Origin: Actinidia chinensis
Lineage: Eukaryota > Streptophyta > Magnoliopsida > Ericales > Actinidiaceae
NCBI GenBank assembly: GCA_009663005.1
Contig: CM018915.1
Location: forward strand, 11,029,549-11,052,048
DNA: 22,500 bases
Direction: 5' to 3'
In this document: piece by piece, positions 1 through 8,240 of the stretch
Layout of the letters: each line of letters starts with the position of its first letter
Numbering within the stretch: position 1 is the stretch's first letter
Program-made: the position numbers and the translations under genes
The notes under the pieces: model-generated
Told to the model about the DNA's origin: nothing
Seen by the model: only the letters and a program-made list of their open reading frames with translations
The model's database searches: none

Positions 1-658
1 TAACAAAGGTAATAAATACTATTCTACCCTTACTTCTAATAACAAAATACATAAACATAAATATAATCTAACAGGTGGATCATTGAATATAAGTAAATCT
101 TGGGTCCGCATTTGTATTTCGTAAGCATGTAAGATTTTTTATTTTTTTCCTTTATTTTAGTGATACCATATAAGTTATAAAATATTTTTTTCACCCATGA
201 CGTGGCTAATCCTCTTGTTACAAAAGACCATTCTTTGACTTGTAATATTAGAAATGTCAATTTCATACTTATATGAACAACATTTTTTTTTTTTTTTAAA
301 ACAAGGAAAAAGGGATCACAAAATGAATACTAGGAGGAAGGCTCATTTTGTGTATAAATAAACTTGTATTGTTTTTAATAGGTCCCAACTCCAAGGTGCC
401 TAGGATAGTGATTTTTTTTTTATAAATATAAATATATTTTTGTAATTCCACCCAAGTTCCTGAATCCTAACAACAAACAAAAGAGGGGACCTTCTTTCTA
501 GATGCAAATCAAAAGCGTCTCGTCTAAGTACGCCACGAAAAATTAAATTATTTTTATTACATTTTCGACACGGATTCACGGAACGAATAAGGACATAATG
601 CTAGAGATTAAAAATCTTGTGTCTCTTTTAAAAAATCTTGATATTGCAGTGTTAAATT
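1..658. other. AT-rich spacer, no gene seen
   Basis: This stretch is AT-rich with many A and T runs. I see no coding frame with recognisable protein content; a 76-residue minus-strand frame at 36-266 has low-complexity composition. The only structure noted is a perfect 10-bp inverted repeat at 317-326 and 343-352, described in the findings. Confidence 0.6.
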
Positions 659-958
659 GATAAAAAGTGCCAAGACTAGGAAAGATTATTATGTACACTG
701 GTGTTTTGAACCATGAACGAGCTGATGATACTGGATGACATTTCTTTGCAAACTGTGATTATTTCGGTCTTTCCCGGTTGTGGTGCTGGATTGTTGTGCA
801 ATCGAATCCTCGGGAGAGGAGATTTGAAGCAACCCATCAGGCATGTTGGCAATTGAAAATTTGTGGAGGGCGCGAAGTTGTTTGAATTGCTGGAGTGGAG
901 TATTCAAATCCATAATAAAAAAGTACAAAGACTAGAAAAGATGATTGTAACGGTGTCC
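659..958. repeat. Pair of ~45-bp direct repeats
   Basis: Positions about 659-704 and 913-958 share an imperfect direct repeat. Both read roughly ATAAAAA-GT, then CAAGACTAGGAAAGAT or CAAAGACTAGAAAAGAT, then a GGTGT block. They are about 254 bp apart and bracket the minus-strand frame at 689-928. On the minus strand each copy is pyrimidine-rich and contains a CTAG, resembling an intron 3' end. They could be a small local duplication or the remains of a transposon. I cannot assign a family. Confidence 0.45.
689..928 (-). CDS. Unrecognised short frame, possibly an exon remnant
   Basis: I do not recognise this frame. It runs 79 codons from ATG to stop on the minus strand. A second ATG, at the sixth codon, begins MDLNTPLQQFKQLRALHK. 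The composition is protein-like: it mixes charged and polar residues and is not dominated by T- or A-run translation. The middle is Ser/Thr/Gln-rich (SSPEDS, QQSSTTTG). I see no signal peptide, membrane segment, zinc motif or catalytic motif. A pyrimidine-rich tract ending in TAG lies just upstream on the minus strand, so it could be an exon or a decayed piece of one. It lies between the two direct repeats at 659 and 913. Chance is a fair explanation; only a protein search would settle it. Confidence 0.15.
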   Translation of the reverse strand: MYFFIMDLNTPLQQFKQLRALHKFSIANMPDGLLQISSPEDSIAQQSSTTTGKDRNNHSLQRNVIQYHQLVHGSKHQCT

Positions 959-1860
959 AAAGATGACTAACAAATCTCTTGGATTTTATTTACTGCTATT
1001 CTTAGTATGTAATGTTGTGGTAATAGAAATTGGAGGACACTGGATTCCATCCACAGAAGCTTTGGTAAATGTTCAACTATTAGTTTCCTCCTCCACCAAA
1101 CCTTCAGGGAAACCATGGATGTCCTATGCTTTCGGGAAATGTCCGCCGACCTACACACTCCAGAAATCTTTACAACCAGTTCCAAATAATTGCTTCTGTC
1201 ATCATCTTAGTAAATGTTTGTTAGTCACGTTGGATCTCATCGCTATATGGAAGTTAGAGAAATGCGCGCAGCATTAAAAGTCAGATCCAAGTCAATACTT
1301 CATTCCCTCACGCACAACTGCCTTCTTGATCCCAGTGATAGCTGATACGAACCTTTACCAAACCGCCCACTGTTGTCACGTTGTTCATCCGCAGGTTATT
1401 GTCACCCTAACTGACTGCTTGTGCTATTTTAACCTGTTGTTAAAAAAAACGCCAATACAACCGCAAAAGCTAGCCACAACGCAATCTTGCTATTCCTGTG
1501 ACAGCCTGCAGGCATTCTCATTCCATTGTCACTGTATTCTTACTAATTTCTTGGCAATTAAACTTTGTTTCTCCAACGGTAGAATATATCTCATAACGTG
1601 GCACAAACCTATAGAATTTATCGAAAGAGTTCTGTCTTTGGGGGGAGCCCAACCCTTGAAACCTGGATCGTTGGCGGGTTTCCTAAGGGGGTGACACGAC
1701 AAGTTAACGCTTCGACATCGCTGTTGCCTTGGATCCAATAGAAGTGTTTCCACTCCATTGCCCATTCTTTCGTTGGGGGAGTTATCCTCGGTAAGAGTTA
1801 TTTAAGCGGTGATTTACTGTTTGAAGCTTATGGCAAGTAAATATTTAGACACTTTTAAAA
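959..1860. other. Mixed-composition spacer with unassigned frames
   Basis: GC content is a little higher here than in the flanks and several frames of 70-120 codons are open on both strands. One plus-strand frame at 963-1277 begins MTNKSLGFYLLLFLVC, which looks like a signal peptide, but what follows matches nothing I know and an overlapping minus-strand frame is equally open. A minus-strand frame at 1529-1765 is also unrecognised. I treat the region as decayed sequence of unknown origin. Confidence 0.4.
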
Positions 1861-2544
1861 AATTCTGAAGCTGGAGCTTAGGTAATTATTAACGACCTCC
1901 ATGTGTACTGGACGCAACACCTTTTCAATAGGGTTCTACTTTTATGGATCTAACAAGAGGATTTGATAGCCTCCAATCACATTTGTATCTGCAAATGACA
2001 AACTCCACCTCGATTAGGCTTTTCAGAGCCAATCAAGTGTAGTCTTTACAATTGAGAATTTCTTTCCACCTACTCTTTCGACTGTTATCCGTATATTTAC
2101 TCGTACATTCGAAATTTTAAATCATCACTGATTTGGAAATTTTATTCAAAGAGATCTGTATTTTCGTCAAACTTTCTTGGGTTCTTGCTAACCCAAAACG
2201 AATTCCTTTATATTTTCTGCGTTGCATCATAGGCCCTTTATATTTGTCTGGGTTTGCATGATAGAACCCTTGGTCGCCCCCACAATCCAAGCCCAAAAGT
2301 TTCTAATTATTATTAGAATTGTGGTGAATGACTCCAATAGTCACACGTATTTTCCACGCTAGACAAACGAGTGCAATTTGTATTTGTTTTGTTTAGATAT
2401 ATATTTCCAACAATAAACCGTACTACTCCTAACACATTTTGTTGTGTCATATATATATATCTCTATATATATATACGATATATATATCATTTAACTTCCA
2501 TAAATTCTCCCATGACTCATATTCGAATTTCAGTCTATATCATC
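1861..2544. other. AT-rich spacer with TA microsatellite
   Basis: No gene is seen. The segment contains a TA-rich simple repeat at about 2449-2488 and a small perfect inverted repeat (TTGGGTT, 6-base loop, AACCCAA) at 2177-2196. The frame at 2371-2571 is largely a translation of the TA repeat. Confidence 0.6.
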
Positions 2545-3403
2545 CATAGTTATCAGAACGCGAACCGGTAATTGAACCCTCAGGCATTGGGTTCAATGAT
2601 TCACTGGTTCAATCGTGTTCAACTGGTTTATATCATAATAAATAGTAAAAATATATTTAAATAATAATAACCTTAAACTTATTAAAAAAAATGGTTTAAA
2701 AGATACTCTTTTTTATACGAATAATTCTATAAGTACAAATATAAATCCTGATAAAAGAAAGTACAAAATATATAATTATAAAAACATTCAAGATGACTTC
2801 TTTTCTTTGCCAATTTAATAATTTTTTAACTATTACTTATTGGTATTTTTAATTTAAAGAAAGAAAATGTAAAACTTGTCAATATGTTGTATTTTAAGAA
2901 TAATAATATACATTATTTTGTGTTTGCTTTTATTTTATTTTTTCCTTCCTATACCCTCCTATTTTTTATCTTTATTTTTTAGTTTTATTTTATATTTTTT
3001 TACATTAGATTATTTTTGGATACTACGTATCTCGATATATCTAATTAATAATATAATTAAATATTTAAAAGATATTGATTTGTGTATTTTTATTTTTTTT
3101 AATTGCACTCAATTTTTTATTTTTATTATAATGTTTATTCAAATATTTTTCATCATATAAAAAATATTTAAGAAATTTATTTTAATACAAAAAATAACGT
3201 ATAAAAAGTAACTACCAAATAAATACGCAAAATCAAAACCAATCCAAAATATTGTGTTTTTAACTTTTTTTTCAAAAATCGCCTGCTTCACTAAATACTA
3301 CCACCGGTCGGTTCGGCAGATTCAATCCAGTTCATTGATTTTCTATATTAATTAAAACCGTACTGGTTCACCGACCGGTTTCAGTTCGATTTTGATAACT
3401 ATG
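2545..3403. mobile_element. Non-autonomous DNA transposon with terminal inverted repeats
   Basis: The left end reads CATAGTTATCAGAA and the right end, reverse-complemented, reads CATAGTTATCAAAA. The inverted similarity then continues loosely through GAACCGGT-type blocks near 2561-2620 and 3300-3390. The 8 bases outside the termini (ATATCATC on the left, ATATCTCC on the right) match at 6 of 8 positions, a possible decayed 8-bp target duplication as made by hAT elements. The ~650-bp interior is extremely AT-rich and encodes no transposase; the frame at 2876-3160 is only T-run translation. At about 860 bp it fits a non-autonomous element. Superfamily assignment is inference. Confidence 0.6.
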
Positions 3404-3477
3404 ATATCTCCAAACTGGCTACCAGTACCTCCCTAAAGACTGCTCAACTGAATTGACTTTTTTTTAATATTGTATAT

Positions 3478-4196
3478 TGTAAAGTGATATAAATACACAC
3501 CTACAACAGTTCTGGCCCTGCTAAGATCCGGTAGCTCAGCGGGATCCCTACCCAAAGCTCTATCGAGACACTACAACAACCATTGGCTCTATCCAAGTTA
3601 GGGTAAAGCACCACCGCCGAAGCTGTCACTCCTAGTTCAAGCTTGGTAGTGTCACCACGCCTAGGCTTAGTTGAGGGAAACGGTGCGACACAATCAATCC
3701 CGAGGCACATCAGTGACAGGTAAACTTGTAAGGCTAGATTTCCTCTGACACAAGACCCACACGTCTAGATCGATACATCGACGGCAGTATGACTAGCTAC
3801 AACCAAGCCCTTGGGCATGGTTGGGTTAGTCGCCTACTCACTAACAGAGCAATCCAACACGCCAAAAGCACGTGTTCGAGCTACAGTCTACTAGTGACAC
3901 GATAGTTGGGCGGTCTAGGCACGCGCCAATCTGTGCTATATAAAGCCCACCCTTATGCTCTCAAAGGGACGCAAAAAAAAAAAGTAATCTCGAAGCTAAA
4001 ACTCTCTCTCCTCTCTATATATACCCTTGTTTATCTTTCCGGTTTATCTACTTGATCATTGGAGAGTGCGTCTGGGACTACTCCACCGGCCTTTCTCATG
4101 TGATTATCTCAGTTTGATCCAACTACTAGCATCCCCTAGTAACCACCGTTAACCGCTGATCGCCACCGCGGTAACGATCTTCGATTTTCTTCTTCA
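3478..4196 (+). repeat. Long terminal repeat of Tat-lineage Ty3/gypsy element
   Basis: The right boundary is set by the primer-binding region just after it; a CA dinucleotide at 4195-4196 is a plausible LTR end. The left boundary (TGTAAAGTG near 3478) is a guess. A CCAAT box lies at 3926-3930 and a TATA box (GCTATATAAAG) at about 3935-3945. They are followed by a pyrimidine-rich leader (CTCTCTCTCCTCTC) and the block ACTTGATCATTGGAGAG, which resembles the U5 leader of plant Tat elements. No second copy of this LTR is present in the window, so the element is incomplete. Confidence 0.6.
3926..3945 (+). promoter_or_regulatory. LTR promoter: CCAAT and TATA boxes
   Basis: A CCAAT box at 3926-3930 is followed five bases later by a TATA box (CTATATAAAG). 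Transcription would be expected to begin about 30 bases downstream, near 3970, just before the CT-rich leader. This is the normal arrangement of a plant Ty3/gypsy LTR promoter. Confidence 0.55.
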
Positions 4197-4219
4197 TTCT
4201 AGGTAACTACTTACTATTA

Positions 4220-4239
4220 TTGGTGCTGTCTGTGGAAAA
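4220..4239 (+). other. Primer-binding region of the Tat-type element
   Basis: The sequence TTGGTGCTGTCTGTGG closely matches the TTGGCGCCGTCTGTGGG block that follows the 5' LTR in Tat-lineage elements, where a tRNA primes minus-strand DNA synthesis. The two differences (GTGCTG for GCGCCG) are C-to-T changes. Its position just after the LTR and before gag fits. Confidence 0.65.
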
Positions 4240-4270
4240 ATGATTAGAGACATCTGAAAACACAACCCTA

Positions 4271-5435
4271 ATGGCATCTTAAAGTAAATAATGGTTTCGG
4301 CAGTCATGAAACCCAGTGGGAGCATCCTTTGATGCCTAGAACTCCGGGCTATAGAGGTCATAAACTACTGGGCGATTCTCACGAGGGGCAGCCAGTCCCC
4401 TCCAAGCAGAGGCACGGTCGGTTGCTCCCCAAGGTTGGAGATGAACAGTCGAGAATAATCACCATTAGGCATTTGGAAACTCAATTGGCCGAATTGACAC
4501 AAATACTTTTAGCCAATAACAATGATGAAAACCAGCTCCAAAATTTGGGAAGGGATGTTATAGGTTCGGGTCCCATAGACGATGGACCCACCTCACGTTA
4601 GAAAGAGGAAAAACAATTAGAATCTCCAATGAAGAGGAAAGCCGAAGTTTATGCAGAAGAGTGGTGACCGAGTAAACCAGGGATAACTAAGACAAATTCT
4701 TTTTAATTGTGACCTGGTTTACCCTAAACATTAAACCAAAATCGAGAAGGAGATTATGGAAAACTTCTCGCAGAAGCGTAGCTAGACAAAAAACCATAAT
4801 TCCAAGAAATTAATAAACCAGATTGCCCATCTTCAAGCAGTGAGCACTTCTAGAGGTCCATACCCATTCTCTTCCGAGATCGAGGAATGGTTCCTCTGAA
4901 AAGTTCACTCCTCCAAAGTTCCTAGTTATGATGGGAGTCATACGCCAAATGTATCCATTAGCCATTCAGGTATATTATGGCACTTTAAAACCATATGACG
5001 CCTCGTGTGTATAACTGTTCTCATCAAGCTTGGGAGACCTTGGGTGAAATGGTTTAATAACACCTAGTTGGTAACATCTGAAGCTTCCACAACTTACGAA
5101 GTGTTTTGTGACTTTGTTCATCATCAACACAAAGACTCCAAGGGTGTCAGTCTCTTCGTACTCTTCGCAAATGCAAAGAATGGATCGATTCACAACACAA
5201 CAACTCATTGGGAATGTACAATGAGATTAAAAGAATGTACGAAAAGAGCTAGCTATGGTCAGTTACAAGTTTGTGACTAACCTCGTGCGAGACGCGTTGA
5301 GAAGACCTAACACTCATCTCCAATAGACCTTCGGATCTCATGACTTTTGTTGAGATCTCACTCTAAAAAAGATTGGAGGACTACCGACCGAAAGTGAAAT
5401 GAGCTACAGGATCTTCATCTTTGGGGTGATGGATT
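4271..5435 (+). pseudogene. gag: Degenerate gag of Tat-lineage element
   Basis: Gag forms the virus-like particle of Ty3/gypsy retrotransposons. Candidate start codons lie at 4271 and 4291, but both soon meet stops. A 90-codon open stretch from 4329 includes a heptad-like segment (IRHLETQLAELTQILLA, about 4480), a coiled-coil feature found before the capsid domain in Tat gags. Further on, PFSSEIEEW (about 4867) and SYDGSHTP (about 4924) match the PFT-EI and YDG-DP landmarks of the Retrotrans_gag domain. GRPWVKWFNNT (about 5034) and the SLFVLFANAK stretch (about 5150) continue the capsid pattern. At least three stops and several frame changes interrupt it. No zinc knuckle or pol follows: homology stops at about 5435, exactly where the inverted Athila LTR piece begins. 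Family assignment is from motif recognition. Confidence 0.6.
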
Positions 5436-5439
5436 CATT

Positions 5440-5656
5440 CAAAAGAGTTTTTTTTTTCTTTCCTCCTCTTCTTCATACACCGTTCTACTTTTATGGGCTT
5501 TCAATTTCTTTGCCTTATCAATATAAACCTACAATTGAACTCCAAACACGCCTATAAGTGGCAATATATGAAAAAAATCCATAATTAAACTAATCTAGGG
5601 CCCAACTTAGGTCATTTTAACGGCGCTTGGACTATAATTATGCAGTCCAACTCAAA
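5440..5656 (-). repeat. Inverted first ~220 bp of the Athila 5' LTR
   Basis: Read on the minus strand this piece matches the start of the 3' LTR (17209-17412). Shared landmarks are GCATAATTATAGTCCAAGCGCCGTT, read here as two short blocks GCATAATTATAG and TCCAAGCGCCGTT, then AGGCGTGTTTGGAGTTCA, TATTGATAAGGC and AAGTAGAACGGTGTATGAA. Its minus-strand start, TGAGTTGGACTGCATAA at 5654-5638, corresponds to TGTGATTGGACGCATAA of the 3' LTR. The bases missing from the head of the direct 5' LTR copy at 6118 are exactly those found here. See the finding on inversion. Confidence 0.8.
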
Positions 5657-5951
5657 TGATCATGGGTGATCTCATGCCATATATTATATTAGGGTCGCTC
5701 CCTAATTACTAGTGTTCGTTGAACAGGAGTATGTATCGAAGTTTCAATCCATTAATAATTGTTTAATTCTGATAATGAAATCAAGATAATGGGCCTAGAT
5801 GAGCCATGATTGAAATGAAAAAGGATTTACAAAGTAAAATTATTTTATTTTTGAAATGAATGTGATATTTTCTGATTTCATGGACCATTCAGTTTTTTTT
5901 TTTTTTTGTTTTATTATATAACTTGACTTAAGACGTAGTTTTGTACGTAAC
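5657..5951. other. AT-rich flank carried within the inverted segment
   Basis: No coding sequence or known repeat is recognised. If the inversion model is right, this was the DNA immediately upstream of the Athila insertion and now lies in reverse orientation. It contains a run of 15 T residues near 5891. Confidence 0.45.
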
Positions 5952-6090
5952 TGTCACTCCCCGCACCGGCCTATGCAGATCGTGGGTGCGTGATGGCCGA
6001 CGCTTTGCCCGCCCAGGCCAACTTACCTTACATCCGGTTTGATTACCTGTGCATCTCATTTTAATGCATAAATTTTTTTCACTTTAACAC
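5952..6090 (-). repeat. 3' end of a chromovirus-like LTR (fragment)
   Basis: The plus strand begins TGTCACTCCCCGCACCGG and matches 19576-19715 over about 135 bp, with shared blocks CGGCCTATGCAGATCGTGGG and ACCTGTGCAT. Reverse-complemented it ends GGGGAGTGACA, the common 3' terminus of plant chromovirus LTRs. No TGGTATCAGAGC-type primer site follows, so it is an isolated LTR tail. It contains AAGGTAAGT on the minus strand, a splice-donor-like block also seen in the copy at 19576. Confidence 0.6.
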
Positions 6091-6136
6091 GTCATAACTG
6101 AAAATAGTAAAGTGTGGCGTACAGATTACATTGGGA

Positions 6137-6507
6137 GTTCGAACGCCCAAGCAAAGGAGGAAATCAGCGTTCGAACGCTGTGAAAAAATCTAGAAATTTT
6201 GTGAAGAACATTCGAATGCCTGACCAAGAAGAATTTGGGCGTTCGAACGCAAAGAAGAAAAATTTTGAAGAACGTTCGAACGCCCTTATTTACAGTTCGA
6301 AAAGTGCGAGAGTTGAATTAGAGCGTTCGAACACCATTGCTTATAGTTCGAAAAATGCAAGACTTAAAAATTAGATTTTTGTCTAAGCGTTCAAACGCTA
6401 CATGGAATCAAGAATTAGGGCATCCGAACGCCAAGAAGAAAAATTAGAAGATTAGGTACTGAGCATTCGAACTCCCAATTAAAGAAGGAAGTGGGCGTTC
6501 GAACGCC
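6137..6507. repeat. Array of 12 GCGTTCGAACGC-type palindromes in U3
   Basis: Sites begin at about 6137, 6166, 6210, 6241, 6274, 6294, 6324, 6344, 6386, 6418, 6461 and 6495. Those at 6137, 6166, 6241, 6274 and 6495 carry an exact GTTCGAACGC; that at 6166 is a 14-bp perfect palindrome (AGCGTTCGAACGCT). Others have one or two changes, often CG to TG or CA. Spacing runs from about 20 to 43 bp. The array ends some 55 bp before the TATA box, where enhancer sites would sit. Confidence 0.8.
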
Positions 6508-6561
6508 AAGGCAAATCCCTGGTAAGATTCTTAATCTGTTAGGACTCCGATTTTGAAGGCC

Positions 6562-6570
6562 TATATAATA
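6562..6570 (+). promoter_or_regulatory. TATA box of the Athila 5' LTR
   Basis: CCTATATAATATCCC lies just downstream of the palindrome array. The 3' LTR has CTCTATATATCCCTATATAA at the equivalent place (17862-17881). Transcription would be expected to start near 6595. Confidence 0.6.
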
Positions 6571-6694
6571 TCCCTTTATATCTTTTGAAGGGGAACGTGA
6601 TTTTTAGATTTTTCTCAGTCTCTTAGTTTAGTTTTTCAAAGTTCTTCATTATTTCTTGTAAGTTTTGTACATTACAGTCTTGTTTGTTTTTATT

Positions 6695-6721
6695 AATTAA
6701 TGAGTTTTTTGCTCATTAATT
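6695..6721 (+). other. Perfect 10-bp stem-loop in the LTR
   Basis: AATTAATGAG (6695-6704), a 7-base loop, then CTCATTAATT (6712-6721) form a perfect inverted repeat about 130 bp downstream of the TATA box. The 3' LTR keeps the left arm at 17998-18007, but its right arm (18013-18023) has one extra C and one substitution. It would lie in the transcribed R or U5 region. A function is not known to me. Confidence 0.5.
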
Positions 6722-7558
6722 TCATTATTTTTTTTAATTTTCTTCTTTGTATTGATTCAGTATCCTTGGCTTTATATCATTAGATTAGTTATTTAAATAA
6801 GTTAGAATCATTCAATAATAGATATTTATTTACCCTAGCCATGAGTGGCTGGTTTTCTTTACTGGAATCGTTCGGTGAAAAGTCAATCGGGAATCAGGAT
6901 GAACATTGACTAATTTTTTTTCACCGTTAGAAGCTTTCGAAATTTTTATTCTCTTTCTTTACTAATCTAAATTTTTCGAAAACTTGGAATCCCTTTATGT
7001 TCGATAAACATTCGTGTTATTCGATTGATGATGCACTACCATGATCATAACAACATTTTATTCACTTTCGAAAACTTGGAGTCCTATTATGTCGAATAAC
7101 ATCTTTGTGATGCGAATCGAGATGCACTACTTGATCAATCACAAATAGATTTAGGTTAGGATGTAGTAACGTAAGAATATTTGGTTTCAAAGTAATTTTC
7201 TGAATCTAAGACTCCAGAATAATCCAACAAGGATTTGATTATAATATGCTTTCATTGGGATCCCGGAAACTCGTTGACCCTGGATCAATCGATTCTGAGT
7301 TCCTTTATTATCAGTTTAAACTCCGTTTTATTTGTCCTTATTTAAATTAGTTCAAACTCATAAAAATCCAAATTACTCTTTTTATTTTTAATTTTTGAAG
7401 CATAAGTAGACCTTTGATTAGGATTGCATCGTAAGTGTTGTAGTTCTCTTGTTGTCACCTTTGCACTGTCCCTTGTGGGATCGATTTTCGTCTTTCGGTT
7501 TTTAACTATTCCGCGCCCGTACACTTGCGATAAAGAATTCACTTCTGGGATCGAAACA

Positions 7559-7582
7559 AGTTTTTGTCTGCGTTCGGGGGAC
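7559..7582 (+). other. Athila primer-binding region
   Basis: AGTTTTTGTCTGCGTTCGGG sits immediately after the 5' LTR end (CGAAACA). It lines up with the AGTTTTTGGCGCCGTTGCCGGGG block that begins the internal region of Athila elements, split here as AGTTTTT, then TCTGCGTT for GCGCCGTT, then CGGGGG. The point where the two LTR copies stop matching (7558 and 18850) agrees with this boundary. Confidence 0.7.
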
Positions 7583-7808
7583 ATGCGCTTTTCGCACAGG
7601 GGAACCGCGCAAGAGGCGTGCTAGAACACGAACCTCAGTCCTTGCTAAAATTTAGCGTATTGCTTCACCACTATTTACTATCAAGGAAATCTACACGCTA
7701 AGGCCATCTAGTACCTTGTTCCACTTTTTTTTTTTGGATAGGTTTAGGAATATTTAATTTTTTATTTTTGTTAGGGGCTGCATCAATTTAGATAGGAGGT
7801 GAATTTAA

Positions 7809-7857
<49 letters not shown>

Positions 7858-7958
7858 AAGGAGATTGTGTGGTTCGGCAGGGGAGTATTGATTAACTTGT
7901 TGGAATTGGTACTGAGTATAACTGTGGAGATTGTGTGATCGGTTAGTATTAAAATACG

Positions 7959-7989
<31 letters not shown>

Positions 7990-7990
7990 G

Positions 7991-8036
<46 letters not shown>

Positions 8037-8240
8037 TGCCGTAATTTACCACTAGGATATTGACTCCATTCACCCACAAGGTCTAGTCAATAGACATACC
8101 ACGGTTTCCTGAGATTGTAACATTGAACTCTCTTATGGATCATCACGAATAAGATCCTAGGGGACATGGTCTAGGCGGGACAACAAAAGGGGAACATGGA
8201 TTGATAGGGAAGTAAGGTAAAGTAAATGATCGTGATATGC
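7583..8240 (+). other. Athila untranslated leader before gag
   Basis: This lies between the primer-binding region and the first recognisable gag residues. I see no conserved coding pattern. The frames open on either strand here are short and unlike gag. It may include the true gag start, which I cannot place. Confidence 0.5.

Larger units (their letters stand above)
6118..7558 (+). repeat. Athila 5' LTR, main part
   Basis: This aligns in direct orientation with 17421-18850 from CAGATTACATTGGG to the end at CGAAACA, with roughly 85% identity over the parts I compared by eye. It contains 12 GTTCGAAC-type palindromes (6137-6507), a TATA box at about 6562, a stem-loop at 6695-6721 and two ~92-bp tandem units starting at 6975 and 7067. 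The expected first ~220 bp are absent here and lie inverted at 5440-5656; together the two parts give about 1.66 kb, against 1.64 kb for the 3' LTR. Confidence 0.85.

Noticed and set aside
963..1277. Frame starting with a signal-peptide-like stretch
   Set aside because: The remainder is unrecognisable, an overlapping opposite-strand frame is equally open, and no promoter or splice context supports it. Kept only as a note in the regional entry.
2876..3160. Hydrophobic 94-codon frame that looks like a membrane protein
   Set aside because: It is the product of T-rich DNA inside the inverted-repeat element; no conserved pattern.
3520..3560. GGTAGCTCAGCGGG resembling a tRNA D-arm
   Set aside because: No matching T-arm or cloverleaf follows, and the sequence lies in the Tat-type LTR.
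6114..6374. An 86-codon frame with repeated RSNA peptides
   Set aside because: The repeats are the translation of the GTTCGAACGC palindromes in the LTR; the 3' LTR copy does not keep the frame.
6137..6507. CRISPR-like array (short repeats with unrelated spacers)
   Set aside because: Repeats are only 10-14 bp, palindromic, imperfect and irregularly spaced, lie in a plant LTR, and recur in the partner LTR with the same spacers.
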